A stretch of 64,000 nucleotides of DNA from Hydractinia symbiolongicarpus (GCF_029227915.1 NC_079883.1:30692001-30756000); one strand, 5' to 3'. Counted from the stretch's first letter, positions 22,501-36,590 are shown. Numbers and translations are program-made. Notes: generated from the sequence alone by a model not told the origin.

Positions 22501-25011
22501 AAAAAATCGTTTTGGAAATTAGTTTACTCACAGGGTACTTTCTTTGTATACATTCGACTATACGGGCCGAGTCCGGGATTTACGGGAAATCGCAGGTTTT
22601 CGTTTGCCGGCGATTAAACTTCTTTTATTTAGCGTCTCATCAAAAATGAAAACATTTTTGAAAACTACAAGTCTCATGCGTTTTAGTGGTGAAATAATAA
22701 ATTAAAAAATCGTTCGGGAAATGAGTTTACTTCCTGGGTACTTTCTTTGTATACTTTTGACTATACGGGCCAAGCCCGGTATTTACGGGAAATCGCGGGT
22801 TTTCGTTTGCCGGCGATTAAACTTCTTTTATTCAGCGCCTCATCAAAAATGAAAACATTTTTGAAAACTACAAGTCTTATGCGTTTTAGTGGTGAAAAAA
22901 TAATTTAAAAAATCGTTCCGGAAATGAGTTTACTCACAGGGTACTTTCTTTGTATACATTCGACTATACGGACCAAGCCCAGGATTTACGGGAAATCGCG
23001 GGTTTTCGTTTGCCGGCGATTAAACCTCTTTCATTAAGCGTCTCATCAAAAATGAAAACATTTTTGAAAACTACAAGTGTCATGCGCTTTAGTGGTAAAA
23101 AAAAATTTAAAAAATCGTTCGGGAAATGAGTTTACTCCCTGGGTACTTTCTTTGTATACATTCGACTATACGGGCCAAGCCCGGGATTTACGGGAAATCG
23201 CGGGTTTTCATTTGCCGGCGATTAAACCTCTTTCATTAAGCGTCTCATCAAAAATGAAAACATTTTTGAAAACTACAAGTCTCATGCGTTTTAGTGGTGA
23301 AAAGATAATTTAAAAAATCGTTCCGGAAATGAGTTTACTCACAGGGTACTTTCTTTGTATACATTCGACTATACGGACCAAGCCCGGGATTTACGGGAAA
23401 TCGCGGGTTTTCGTTTGCCGGCGATTAAACCTCTTTCATTAAGCGTCTCATCAAAAATGAAAACATTTTTGAAAACTACAAGTGTCATGCGTTTTAGTGG
23501 TAAAAAAAAAATTTAAAAAATCGTTCGGGAAATGAGTTTACTCCCTGGGTACTTTCTTTGTATACATTCGACTATACGGGCAAAACCCGGGATTTACGGG
23601 AAATCGCGGGTTTTCGTTTGCCGGCGATTAAACCACTTTTATTCAGCGTCTCATCAAAAATGAAAACATTTTTGAAAACTACAAGTCTCATGCGTTTTAG
23701 TGGTGAAAAGATAATTTAAAAAATCGTTTTGGAAATGAGTTTACTCACAGGGTACTTTCTTTGTATACATTTGACTTTTCGGGCCAAGCCCGGGATTTAC
23801 GGGAAATCGCGGGGCTTCGTTTGCCGGTGATTAAACCTCTTTCATTAAGCGTCTCATCAAAAATGAAAACATTTTTAAAAACTACAAGTCTCAAGCCTTT
23901 TAGTGGTAAAAGAAAAATTTAAAAAATCGTTCGGGAAATGAGTTTATTCCCTGGGTACTTTCTTTGTATACATTCGACTATACGGGCCAAGCCTGGGATT
24001 TACGGGAAATCGCGGGATTTCGTTTGCGGGCGATTAAACCTCTTTCATTAAGCGTCTCGTCAAAAATGAAAACATTTTTGAAAACTGCAAATCTCATGCG
24101 TTTTAGTGGTGAAAAGATAATTTAAAAAATCGTTTTGGAAATGAGTTTACTCCCTTGGTACTTTCTTAGTATACATTCGACTATACGGGCCAAGCCCGGG
24201 ATTTACGGGAAATCGCGGGTTTTCATTTGCCGGCGATTAAACCTCTTTCATTAAGCGTCTCATCAAAAATGAAAACATTTTTGAAAACTACAAGTCTTTT
24301 GCGTTTTAGTGGTGAAAATTTAATTTAAAAAATCGTTCCGGAAATGAGTTTACTCACAGGGTACTTTCTTTGTATACATTCGACTATACGGGCAAAACCC
24401 GGGATTTACGGGAAATCGCGGGTTTTCGTTTGCCGGCGATTAAACCTCTTTCATTAAGCGTCTCATCAAAAATGAAAACATTTTTAAAAACTACAAGTCT
24501 CATGGACTTTAGTGGTGAAATAATAATTTAAAAAATCGTTCGGGAAATGAGTTTACACCCTGGGTACTTTCTTTGTATACTTTTGACTATACGAGCCGAG
24601 TCCGGGATTTACGGGAAATCGCTGGTTTTCCTTTGCCGGCGATTAAACTTCTTTTGTTCAGTGTCTGATCAAAAATGAAAACATTTTTGAAAACTACAAG
24701 TCTCAAGCGTTTTAGTGGTGAAAGAAAAATTTAAAAAATCGTTCGGGAAATGAGTTTATTCCCTGGGTACTTTCTTTGTATACATTCGACTATACGGGCC
24801 AAGCCCGGGATTTACGGCAAATCGTGGGATTTCGTTTGCCGGTGATTAAACCTCTTTCATTAAGCGTCTCATCAAAAATGAAAACATTTTTGAAAACGGC
24901 AAGTCTCATGCGTTTTAGTGGTGAAAAGATAATTTAAAAAATCGTTTTGGAAATGAGTTTACTCACAGGGTACTTTCTTTGTATACAATTGACTTTTCGG
25001 GCCAAGCCCGG

Positions 25012-26026
25012 GATTTACGGGAAATCGCGGGGCTTCGTTTGCCGGCGATTAAACTTCTTTTATTCAGCGTCTGATCAAAAATGAAAACATTTTTGAAAAC
25101 TACAAGTCTCAAGCTTTTTAGTGGTGAAAAAAAAATTTAAAAAATCGTTGGGGAAATAAGTTTACTCCCTGGGTACTTTCTTTGTATACATTCGACTATA
25201 CGGGCCAAGCCCGGGATTTACGGGAAATCGCGGGATTTCGTTTGCCGGCGATTAAACCTCTTTCATTAAGCGTCTCATCAAAAATGAAAACATTTTTGAA
25301 AACTACAAGTCTCATGCGTTTTAGTGGTGAAAAGATAATTTAAAAAATCGTTTTGGAAATTGGTTTACTCACAGGGTACTTTCTTTGTATACATTCGACT
25401 ATACGGGCCAAGCCCGGGATTTACGGGAAATCGCGGGTTTTCGCTTGCCGGCGATTAAACCACTTTTATTCAGCGTCTCATCAAAAATGAAAGCATTTTT
25501 GAAAACTACAAGTCTCATGCGTTTTAGTGGTAAAAAAAAAATTTAAAAAATCGTTCGGGAAATGAGTTTACACCCTGGGTACTTTCTTTGTATACTTTTG
25601 ACTATACGGGCCGAGTCCGAGATTTACGGGAAATCGCAGGTTTTCGTTTGCCGGCGATTAAACTTCTTTTATTCAGCGTGTCATCAAAAAGGAAAACATT
25701 TTTGAAAACTACAAGTCTCATGCGTTTTAGTGGTTAAAAAATAATTTAAAAAATCGTTGGGGAAATAAGTTTACTCCCTGGGTACTTTCTTTGTATACAT
25801 TCGACTATACGGGCCAAGCCCGGGATTTACGGGAAATCGCGGGATTTCGTTTGCCGGCGATTAAACCTCTTTCATTAAGCGTCTCATCAAAAATGAAAAC
25901 ATTTTTGAAAACTACAAGTCTCATGCGTTTTAGTGGTGAAAAGATAATTTAAAAAATCGTTTTGGAAATTAGTTTACTCACAGGGTACTTTCTTTGTATA
26001 CATTCGACTATACGGGCCGAGTCCGG
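25012..26026 (+). repeat. Five-monomer tandem duplication, copy 1
   Basis: Matches 26027-27041 at an offset of about 1015. Shared markers are CGGGGCTTCG with TCTGATC, CGTTGGGGAAATAAG, GGAAATTGGTTTAC, GAAAGCATTTTT and GTGTCATCAAAAAGG. One difference is GTCCGAGATTT near 25617 against GTCCGGGATTT in copy 2. Confidence 0.85.
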
Positions 26027-27041
26027 GATTTACGGGAAATCGCGGGGCTTCGTTTGCCGGCGATTAAACTTCTTTTATTCAGCGTCTGATCAAAAATGAA
26101 AACATTTTTGAAAACTACAAGTCTCAAGCTTTTTAGTGGTGAAAAAAAAATTTAAAAAATCGTTGGGGAAATAAGTTTACTCCCTGGGTACTTTCTTTGT
26201 ATACATTCGACTATACGGGCCAAGCCCGGGATTTACGGGAAATCGCGGGATTTCGTTTGCCGGCGATTAAACCTCTTTCATTAAGCGTCTCATCAAAAAT
26301 GAAAACATTTTTGAAAACTACAAGTCTCATGCGTTTTAGTGGTGAAAAGATAATTTAAAAAATCGTTTTGGAAATTGGTTTACTCACAGGGTACTTTCTT
26401 TGTATACATTCGACTATACGGGCCAAGCCCGGGATTTACGGGAAATCGCGGGTTTTCGCTTGCCGGCGATTAAACCACTTTTATTCAGCGTCTCATCAAA
26501 AATGAAAGCATTTTTGAAAACTACAAGTCTCATGCGTTTTAGTGGTAAAAAAAAAATTTAAAAAATCGTTCGGGAAATGAGTTTACACCCTGGGTACTTT
26601 CTTTGTATACTTTTGACTATACGGGCCGAGTCCGGGATTTACGGGAAATCGCAGGTTTTCGTTTGCCGGCGATTAAACTTCTTTTATTCAGCGTGTCATC
26701 AAAAAGGAAAACATTTTTGAAAACTACAAGTCTCATGCGTTTTAGTGGTTAAAAAATAATTTAAAAAATCGTTGGGGAAATAAGTTTACTCCCTGGGTAC
26801 TTTCTTTGTATACATTCGACTATACGGGCCAAGCCCGGGATTTACGGGAAATCGCGGGATTTCGTTTGCCGGCGATTAAACCTCTTTCATTAAGCGTCTC
26901 ATCAAAAATGAAAACATTTTTGAAAACTACAAGTCTCATGCGTTTTAGTGGTGAAAAGATAATTTAAAAAATCGTTTTGGAAATTAGTTTACTCACAGGG
27001 TACTTTCTTTGTATACATTCGACTATACGGGCCGAGTCCGG
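26027..27041 (+). repeat. Five-monomer tandem duplication, copy 2
   Basis: Starts in a hybrid monomer (ATTCGAC joined to GCCGAGTCC, near 26008). End comparisons place the exchange in the CGGG-rich stretch between GTCC and ATCGC of the core. Confidence 0.83.
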
Positions 27042-27104
27042 GATTTACGGGAAATCGCAGGTTTTCGTTTGCCGGCGATTAAACTTCTTTTATTTAGCGT
27101 CGCA

Positions 27105-28322
27105 TCAAAAATGAAAACATTTTTGAAAACTACAAGTCTCATGCGTTTTAGTGGTGAAAAAATAAATTAAAAAATCGTTCGGGAAATGAGTTTACTTCCT
27201 GGGTACTTTCTTTGTATACATTCGACTATACGGGCCAAGCCCGGGATTTACGGGAAATTGCGGGATTTCGTTTGCCGGCGATTAAACCTCTTTCATTAAG
27301 CGTCTCATCAAAAATGAAAACATTTTTGAAAACTACAAGTCTCATGCGTTTTAGTGGTGAAAAGATAATTTAAAAAATCGTTTTGGAAATTAGTTTACTC
27401 ACAGGGTACTTTCTTTGTATACATTCGACTATACGGGCCAAGTCCGGGATTTACGGGAAATCGCAGGTTTTCGTTTGCCGGCGATTAAACTTCTTTTATT
27501 TAGCGTCTCATCAAAAATGAAAACATTTTTGAAAACTACAAGTCTTATGCGTTTTAGTGTTGAAAAAATAATTTAAAAAATCGTTCCGGAAATGAGTTTA
27601 CTGACAGGGTACTTTCTTTGTATACATTCGACTATACGGACCAAGCCCAGGATTTACGGGAAATCGCGGGTTTTCGTTTGCCGGCGATTAAACCTCTTTC
27701 ATTAAGCGTCTCATCAAAAATGAAAACATTTTTGAAAACTACAAGTCTCATGCGTTTTAGTGGTGAAAAAATAAATTAAAAAATCGTTCGGGAAATGAGT
27801 TTACTTCCTGGGTACTTTCTTTGTATACATTCGACTATACGGGCCAAGCCCGGGATTTACGGGAAATTGCGGGATTTCGTTTGCCGGCGATTAAACCTCT
27901 TTCATTAAGCGTCTCATCAAAAATGAAAACATTTTTGAAAACTACAAGTCTCATGCGTTTTAGTGGTGAAAAGATAATTTAAAAAATCGTTTTGGAAATT
28001 AGTTTACTCACAGGGTACTTTCTTTGTATACATTCGACTATACGGGCCAAGTCCGGGATTTACGGGAAATCGCAGGTTTTCGTTTGCCGGCGATTAAACT
28101 TCTTTTATTTAGCGTCTCATCAAAAATGAAAACATTTTTGAAAACTACAAGTCTTATGCGTTTTAGTGTTGAAAAAATAATTTAAAAAATCGTTCCGGAA
28201 ATGAGTTTACTCACAGGGTACTTTCTTTGTATACATTCGACTATACGGACCAAGCCCAGGATTTATGGGAAATCGCGGGTTTTCGTTTGCCGGCGATTAA
28301 ACCTCTTTCATTAAGCGTCTCA
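27105..28322 (+). repeat. Three-monomer tandem duplication, two copies
   Basis: 27105-27713 and 27714-28322 match at an offset of 609. Both have CTTCCTGGG with AAATTGCGGG, then GGAAATTAG with GCCAAGTCC, then TTTAGTGTTG and CGGACCAAGCCCAGG. Differences include CTGACAGGG (27602) against CTCACAGGG, and TTTACGGG against TTTATGGG. Confidence 0.83.
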
Positions 28323-29829
28323 TCAAAAATGAAAACATTTTTGAAAACTACAAGTGTCATGCGTTTTAGTGGTAAAAAAAAAATTTAAAAAATCGTTCGG
28401 GAAATGAGTTCACTCCCTGGGTACTTTCTTTGTATACATTCGACTATACGGGACAAGCCCGGGATTTACGGGAAATCGCGGGTTTTCATTTGCCGGCGAT
28501 TAAACCTCTTTCATTAAGCGTCTCATCAAAAATGAAAACATTTTTGAAAACTACAAGTCTCATGCGTTTTAGTGGTGAAAAGATAATTTAAAAAATCGTT
28601 CCGGAAATGAGTTTACTCACAGGGTACTTTCTTTGTATACATTCAACTATACGGACCAAGCCCGGGATTTACGGGAAATCGCGGGTTTTCGTTTGCCGGC
28701 GATTAAACCTCTTTCATTAAGCGTCTCATCAAAAATGAAAACATTTTTGAAAACTACAAGTGTCATGCGTTTTAGTGGTAAAAAAAAAATTTAAAAAATC
28801 GTTCGGGAAATGAGTTTACTCCCTGGGTACTTTCTTTGTATACATTCGACTATACGGGCAAAACCCGGGATTTACGGGAAATCGCGGGTTTTCGTTTGCC
28901 GGCGATTAAACCTCTTTCATTAAGCGTCTCATCAAAAATGAAAACATTTTTAAAAACTACAAGTCTCATGGACTTTAGTGGTGAAATAATAATTTAAAAA
29001 ATCGTTCGGGAAATGAGTTTACACCCTGGGTACTTTCTTTGTATACTTTTGACTATACGAGCCGAGTCCGGGATTTACGGGAAATCGCTGGTTTTCCTTT
29101 GCCGGCGATTAAACTTCTTTTGTTCAGTGTCTGATCAAAAATGAAAACATTTTTGAAAACTACAAGTCTCAAGCGTTTTAGTGGTGAAAGAAAAATTTAA
29201 AAAATCGTTCGGGAAATGAGTTTATTCCCTGGGTACTTTCTTTGTATACATTCGACTATACGGGCCAAGCCTGGGATTTATTGGAAATCGCGGCATTTCG
29301 TTTGCCGGCGATTAAACCTCTTTCATTAAGCGTCTCGTCAAAAATGAAAACATTTTTGAAAACTGCAAATCTCATGCTTTTTAATGGTGAAAAGATAATT
29401 TAAAAAATCGTTTTGGAAATGAGTTTACTCACAGGGTACTTTCTTTGTATACATTCGACTATACGGGCCAAGCCCGGGATTTACGGGAAATCGCGGGTTT
29501 TCGTTTGCCGGCGATTAAACCACTTTTATTCAGCGTCTCATCAAAAATGAAAACATTTTTGAAAACTACAAGTCTCATGCGTTTTAGTGGTAAAAAAAAA
29601 AAAATTAAAAATCTTTCGGGAAATGAGTTTACTCCCTGGGTACTTTCTTAGTATACATTCGACTATACGGGCCAAGCCCGGGATTTACGGCAAATCGTGG
29701 GATTTCGTTTGCCGGCGATTAAACCTCTTTCATTAAGCGTCTCATCAAAAATGAAAACATTTTTGAAAACGGCAAGTCTTATGCGTTTTAGTGGTGAAAA
29801 GATAATTTAAAAAATCGTTTTGGAAATGA

Positions 29830-30640
29830 GTTTACTCACAGGGTACTTTCTTTGTATACATTTGACTTTTCGGGCCAAGCCCGGGATTTACGGGAAATTG
29901 CGGGGCTTCGTTTGCCGGTGATTAAACCTCTTTCATTAAGCGTCTCATCAAAAATGAAAACATTTTTGAAAACTGCAAGTCTCAAGCCTTTTAGTGGTGA
30001 AAGAAAAATTTAAAAAATCGTTCGGGAAATGAGTTTATTCCCTGGGTACTTTCTTTGTATACATTCGACTATACGGGCCAAGCCTGGGATTTACGGGAAA
30101 TCGCGGGATTTCGTTTGCCGGCGATTAAACCTCTTTCATTAAGCGTCTCATCAAAAATGAAAACATTTTTGAAAACGGCAAGTCTCATGCGTTTTAGTGG
30201 TGAAAAGATAATTTAAAAAATCGTTTTGGAAATGAGTTTACTCACAGGGTACTTTCTTTGTATACATTTGACTTTTCGGGCCAAGCCCGGGATTTACGGG
30301 AAATCGCGGGGCTTCGTTTGCCGGTGATTAAACCTCTTTCATTAAGCGTCTTATCAAAAATGAAAACATTTTTGAAAACTACAAGTCTCAAGCCTTTTAG
30401 TGGTGAAAGAAAAATTTAAAAAATCGTTCGGGAAATGAGTTTATTCCCTGGGTACTTTCTTTGTATACATTCGACTATACGGGCCAAGCCTGGGATTTAC
30501 GGGAAATCGCGGGATTTCGTTTGCCGGCGATTAAACTTCTTTCATTAAGCGTCTCGTCAAAAATGAAAACATTTTTGAAAACTGCAAATCTCATGCGTTT
30601 TAGTGGTGAAAAGATAATTTAAAAAATCGTTTTGGAAATG
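29830..30640 (+). repeat. Two-monomer tandem pair, partly diverged
   Basis: The dimer of a CTCACAGGG, ATTTGACTTTTCGGG, GGGGCTTCG monomer and a TTCCCTGGG, GCCTGGG monomer occurs twice about 406 bases apart. The second dimer ends differently (TCTCGTC and ACTGCAAATC instead of TCTCATC and AACGGCAAG). A similar pair lies near 47930-48700. Confidence 0.7.
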
Positions 30641-32885
30641 AGTTTACTCCCTTGGTACTTTCTTAGTATACATTCGACTATACGGGCCAAGCCCGGGATT
30701 TACGGCAAATCGTGGGATTTCGTTTGCCGGCGATTAAACCTCTTTCATTAAGCGTCTCATCAAAAATTAAAACATTTTTGAAAACGGCAAGTCTCATGCG
30801 TTTTAGTGGTGAAAAAATAATTTAAAAAATCGTTCGGGAAATGAGTTTACTCCCTGGGTACTTTCTTTGTATACTTTTGACTATGCGGGCCGAGTCCGGA
30901 GTTTACGGGAAATCGCGGGTTTTCGTTTGCCGGCGATTAAACTTCTTTTATTTAGCGTCTCATCTAAAATGAAAACATTTTTGAAAACAACAAGTCTCAT
31001 GCGTTTTAGTGGTAAAAAAAAAATTTAAAAAATCGTTCGGGAAATGAGTTTACTCCCCGGGTACTTTCTTTGTATACTTTTGACTATGCGGGCCGAGTCC
31101 GGGATTTACGGGAAATCGCAGGTTTTTGTTTGCCGGCGATTAAACTTCTTTTATTAAGCGTCTCATCAAAAATGATAACATTTTTGAAAACTACAAGTCT
31201 CATGCGTTTTAGTGGTGAAAAAATAAATTAAAAAATCGTTCGAGAAATGAGTTTACTCCCTGGGTACTTTCTTTTTATACTTTTGACTATACGGGCCGAG
31301 TCCGGGATTTACGGGAAATCGCGGGTTTTCGTTTGCCGGCGATTAAACTTCTTTTATTCAGCGTCTCATCAAAAATGAAAACATTTTTGAAAACTACAAG
31401 TCTCATGCGTTTTAGTGGTGAAGAAATAAATTAAAAAATCGTTCGGGAAATGAGTTTACTTCCTGGGTACTTTCTTTGTATACTTTTGACTATACGGGCC
31501 AAGTCCGGGATTTACGGGAAATCGCGGGTTTTCGTTTGCCGGCGATTAAACTTCTTTTATTCAGCGTCTCATCTGAAATGAAAAAATTTTTGAAAACTAC
31601 AAGTCTCATGCGTTTTAGTGGTGAAAATTTAATTTAAAAAATCGTTCCGGAAATGAGTTTACTCACAGGGTACTTTCTTTGTATACATTCGACTATACGG
31701 GCAAAACCCAGGATTTACGGGAAATCGCGGGTTTTCGTTTGCCGGCGATTAAACCTCTTTCATTAAGCGTCTCATCAAAAATGAAAACATTTTTAAAAAC
31801 TACAAGTCTCATGGACTTTAGTGGTGAAATAATAATTTAAAAAATCGTTCGGGAAATGAGTTTACACCCTGGGTACTTTCTTTGTATACTTTTGACTATA
31901 CGAGCCGAGTCCGGGATTTACGGGAAATCGCTGGTTTTCCTTTGCCGGCGATTAAACTTCTTTTGTTCAGTGTCTGATCAAAAATGAAAACATTTTTGAA
32001 AACTACAAGTCTCAAGCGTTTTAGTGGTGAAAGAAAAATTTAAAAAATCGTTCGGGAAATGAGTTTAATCCCTGGGTACTTTCTTTGTATACATTCGACT
32101 ATACGGGCCAAGCCCGGGATTTACGGCAAATCGTGGGATTTCGTTTGCCGGCGATTAAACCTCTTTCATTAAGCGTCTCATCAAAAATGAAAACACTTTT
32201 GAAAACGGCAAGTCTCATGCGTTTTAGTGGTGAAAAGATAATTTAAAAAATCGTTTTGGAAATGAGTTTACTCACAGGGTACTTTCTTTGTATACATTTG
32301 ACTTTTCGGGCCAAGCCCGGGATTTACGGGAAATCGCGGGGCTTCGTTTGCCGGTGATTAAACCTCTTTCATTAAGCGTCTCATCAAAAATGAAAACATT
32401 TTTGAAAACTGCAAGTCTCAAGCCTTTTAGTGGTGAAAGAAAAATTTAAAAAATCGTTCGGGAAATGAGTTTATTCCCTGGGTACTTTCTTTGTATACAT
32501 TCGACTATACGGGCCAAGCCTGGGATTTACGGGAAATCGCGGGATTTTGTTTGCCGGCGATTAAACCTCTTTCATTAAGCGTCTCATCAAAAATGAAAAC
32601 ATTTTTAAAAACGGCAAGTCTCATGCGTTTTAGTGGTGAAAAGATAATTTAAAAAATCGTTTTGGAAATGAGTTTACTCACAGGGTACTTTCTTTGTATA
32701 CATTCGACTATACGGGCCAAGCCTGGGATTTACGGGAAATCGCGGGATTTCGTTTGCCGGCGATTAAACCTCTTTCATTAAGCGTCTCGTCAAAAATCAA
32801 AACATTTTTGAAAACTGCAAATCTCATGCGTTTTAGTGGTGAAAAGATAATTTAAAAAATCGTTTTGGAAATGAGTTTACTCCCT

Positions 32886-34711
32886 TGGTACTTTCTTAGT
32901 ATACATTCGACTATACGGGCCAAGCCCGGGATTTACGGCAAATCGTGGGATTTCGTTTGCCGGCGATTAAACCTCTTTCATTAAGCGTCTCATCAAAAAT
33001 TAAAACATTTTTGAAAACGGCAAGTCTCATGCGTTTTAGTGGTGAAAAAATAATTTAAAAAATCGTTCGGGAAATGAGTTTACTCCCTGGGTACTTTCTT
33101 TGTATACTTTTGACTATGCGGGCCGAGTCCGGAGTTTACGGGAAATCGCGGGTTTTCGTTTGCCGGCGATTAAACTTCTTTTATTTAGCGTCTCATCTAA
33201 AATGAAAACATTTTTGAAAGCAACAAGTCTCATGCGTTTTAGTGGTAAAAAAAAATTTAAAAAATCGTTCGGGAAATGAGTTTACTCCCCGGGTACTTTC
33301 TTTGTATACTTTTGACTATGCGGGCCGAGTCCGGGATTTACGGGAAATCGCAGGTTTTTGTTTGCCGGCGATTAAACTTCTTTTATTAAGCGTCTCATCA
33401 AAAATGAAAACATTTTTGAAAACTACAAGTCTCATGCGTTTTAGTGGTGAAAAAATAAATTAAAAAATCGTTCGAGAAATGAGTTTACTCCCTGGGTACT
33501 TTCTTTGTATACTTTTGACTATACGGGCCGAGTCCGGGATTTACGGGAAATCGCGGGTTTTCGTTTGCCGGCGATTAAACTTCTTTTATTCAGCGTCTCA
33601 TCAAAAATGAAAACATTTTTGAAAACTACAAGTCTCATGCGTTTTAGTGGTGAAAAAATAAATTAAAAAATCGTTCGGGAAATGAGTTTACTTCCTGGGT
33701 ACTTTCTTTGTATACTTTTGACTATACGGGCCAAGTCCGGGATTTACGGGAAATCGCGGGTTTTCGTTTGCCGGCGATTAAACTTCTTTTATTCAGCGTC
33801 TCATCTGAAATGAAAAAATTTTTGAAAACTACAAGTCTCATGCGTTTTAGTGGTACAAAAAAAATTTAAAAAATCGTTCGGGAAATGAGTTTACTCCCTG
33901 GGTACTTTCTTTGTATACTTTTGACTATGCGGGCCGAGTCCGGGATTTACGGGAAATCGCAGGTTTTTGTTTGCCGGCGATTAAACTTCTTTTATTAAGC
34001 GTCTCATCAAAAATGAAAACATTTTTGAAAACTACAAGTCTCATGCGTTTTAGTGGTGAAAAAATAAATTAAAAAATCGTTCGGGAAATGAGTTTACTCC
34101 CTGGGTACTTTCTTTATATACTTTTGACTATACGGGCCGAGTCCGGGATTTACGGGAAATCGCGGGTTTTCGTTTGCCGGCGATTAAACTTCTTTTATTC
34201 AGCGTCTCATCAAAAATGAAAACATTTTTGAAAACTTCAAGTCTCATGCGTTTTAGTGGTGAAAAAATAAATTAAAAAATCGTTCGGGAAATGAGTTTAC
34301 TTCCTGGGTACTTTCTTTGTATACTTTTGACTATACGGGCCAAGTCCGGGATTTACGGGAAATCGCGGGTTTTCGTTTGCCGGCGATTAAATTTCTTTTA
34401 TTCAGCGTCTCATAAAAAATGAAAACATTTTTGAAAACTACAAGTCTTATGCGTTTTAGTGGTGAAAAGATAATTTAAAAAATCGTTTTGGAAATGAGTT
34501 TACTCACAGGGTACTTTCTTTGTATACATTCGACTATACGGGCCAAGCCCGGGATTTACGGGAAATCGCGGGTTTTCGTTTGCCGGCGATTAAACCACTT
34601 TTATTCAGCGTCTCATCAAAAATGAAAACATTTTTGAAAACTACAAGTCTCATGCGTTTTAGTGGTAGAAAAAAAAATTAAAAAATCTTTCGGGAAATGA
34701 GTTTACTCCCT
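32886..34711 (+). repeat. Zone IV: nine-monomer tandem duplication, copy 1
   Basis: Matches 34712-36537 at an offset of 1826. Shared markers are AAAATTAAAACATT, GAAAGCAACAAG, CTCCCCGGG, CGTTCGAGAAATG, CATCTGAAATG with AAAAAATTTTTG, TTTATATACTTTT, AACTTCAAG and GGTAGAAAAAA. By eye the two copies are nearly identical. Confidence 0.9.
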
Positions 34712-36590
34712 GGGTACTTTCTTAGTATACATTCGACTATACGGGCCAAGCCCGGGATTTACGGCAAATCGTGGGATTTCGTTTGCCGGCGATTAAACCT
34801 CTTTCATTAAGCGTCTCATCAAAAATTAAAACATTTTTGAAAACGGCAAGTCTCATGCGTTTTAGTGGTGAAAAAATAATTTAAAAAATCGTTCGGGAAA
34901 TGAGTTTACTCCCTGGGTACTTTCTTTGTATACTTTTGACTATGCGGGCCGAGTCCGGAGTTTACGGGAAATCGCGGGTTTTCGTTTGCCGGCGATTAAA
35001 CTTCTTTTATTTAGCGTCTCATCTAAAATGAAAACATTTTTGAAAGCAACAAGTCTCATGCGTTTTAGTGGTAAAAAAAAATTTAAAAAATCGTTCGGGA
35101 AATGAGTTTACTCCCCGGGTACTTTCTTTGTATACTTTTGACTATGCGGGCCGAGTCCGGGATTTACGGGAAATCGCAGGTTTTTGTTTGCCGGCGATTA
35201 AACTTCTTTTATTAAGCGTCTCATCAAAAATGAAAACATTTTTGAAAACTACAAGTCTCATGCGTTTTAGTGGTGAAAAAATAAATTAAAAAATCGTTCG
35301 AGAAATGAGTTTACTCCCTGGGTACTTTCTTTGTATACTTTTGACTATACGGGCCGAGTCCGGGATTTACGGGAAATCGCGGGTTTTCGTTTGCCGGCGA
35401 TTAAACTTCTTTTATTCAGCGTCTCATCAAAAATGAAAACATTTTTGAAAACTACAAGTCTCATGCGTTTTAGTGGTGAAAAAATAAATTAAAAAATCGT
35501 TCGGGAAATGAGTTTACTTCCTGGGTACTTTCTTTGTATACTTTTGACTATACGGGCCAAGTCCGGGATTTACGGGAAATCGCGGGTTTTCGTTTGCCGG
35601 CGATTAAACTTCTTTTATTCAGCGTCTCATCTGAAATGAAAAAATTTTTGAAAACTACAAGTCTCATGCGTTTTAGTGGTACAAAAAAAATTTAAAAAAT
35701 CGTTCGGGAAATGAGTTTACTCCCTGGGTACTTTCTTTGTATACTTTTGACTATGCGGGCCGAGTCCGGGATTTACGGGAAATCGCAGGTTTTTGTTTGC
35801 CGGCGATTAAACTTCTTTTATTAAGCGTCTCATCAAAAATGAAAACATTTTTGAAAACTACAAGTCTCATGCGTTTTAGTGGTGAAAAAATAAATTAAAA
35901 AATCGTTCGGGAAATGAGTTTACTCCCTGGGTACTTTCTTTATATACTTTTGACTATACGGGCCGAGTCCGGGATTTACGGGAAATCGCGGGTTTTCGTT
36001 TGCCGGCGATTAAACTTCTTTTATTCAGCGTCTCATCAAAAATGAAAACATTTTTGAAAACTTCAAGTCTCATGCGTTTTAGTGGTGAAAAAATAAATTA
36101 AAAAATCGTTCGGGAAATGAGTTTACTTCCTGGGTACTTTCTTTGTATACTTTTGACTATACGGGCCAAGTCCGGGATTTACGGGAAATCGCGGGTTTTC
36201 GTTTGCCGGCGATTAAATTTCTTTTATTCAGCGTCTCATAAAAAATGAAAACATTTTTGAAAACTACAAGTCTTATGCGTTTTAGTGGTGAAAAGATAAT
36301 TTAAAAAATCGTTTTGGAAATGAGTTTACTCACAGGGTACTTTCTTTGTATACATTCGACTATACGGGCCAAGCCCGGGATTTACGGGAAATCGCGGGTT
36401 TTCGTTTGCCGGCGATTAAACCACTTTTATTCAGCGTCTCATCAAAAATGAAAACATTTTTGAAAACTACAAGTCTCATGCGTTTTAGTGGTAGAAAAAA
36501 AAATTAAAAAATCTTTCGGGAAATGAGTTTACTCCCTGGGTACTTTCTTAGTATACATTCGACTATACGGGCCAAGCCCGGGATTTACCG
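34712..36590 (+). repeat. Nine-monomer tandem duplication, copy 2
   Basis: Carries the same ordered markers as the preceding copy and extends a little past 36537, until TTTACCGCAAAT replaces TTTACGGCAAAT. Most of this unit is also found a third time at 40562-42060, at an offset of 5482. Confidence 0.9.

Larger units (their letters stand above)
15240..23963 (+). repeat. Zone II: 8.72 kb, 43-monomer block, copy 2
   Basis: Differences seen from copy 1 include TTTTTACTAT for TTTTGACTAT (near 16468), TGCCGTCGAT for TGCGGTCGAT (near 16318), GGGCGGAG for GGGCCGAG (near 17898), GAAAAAATTTTT for GAAAACATTTTT (near 22245), and A-run changes near 16808 and 21880. The in-register joint with copy 1 lies within about 40 bases of the GTATAC/CGGGCC core near 15240-15283, as expected for unequal exchange between homologous monomers. 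Confidence 0.93.
23964..32885 (+). repeat. Zone III: about 44 monomers with nested 2-, 3- and 5-monomer duplications
   Basis: New subfamilies appear here and persist to the window end: GCCTGGGATTTACGG (from about 23990), ACGGCAAATCGTGGG (from about 24818), AACGGCAAG and ACTGCAAATCTC. The ATTTGACTTTTCGGGCC and GGGGCTTCG form is also frequent; it is already present at the ends of both 8.7 kb copies. Segments match distant ones: 23.7-25.0 kb with 46.7-48.0 kb (offset about 22940), 24.3-25.0 kb with 31.6-32.3 kb (offset about 7309), and 30.2-31.4 kb with 48.3-49.5 kb (offset about 18067). No non-satellite sequence is present. Confidence 0.8.
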
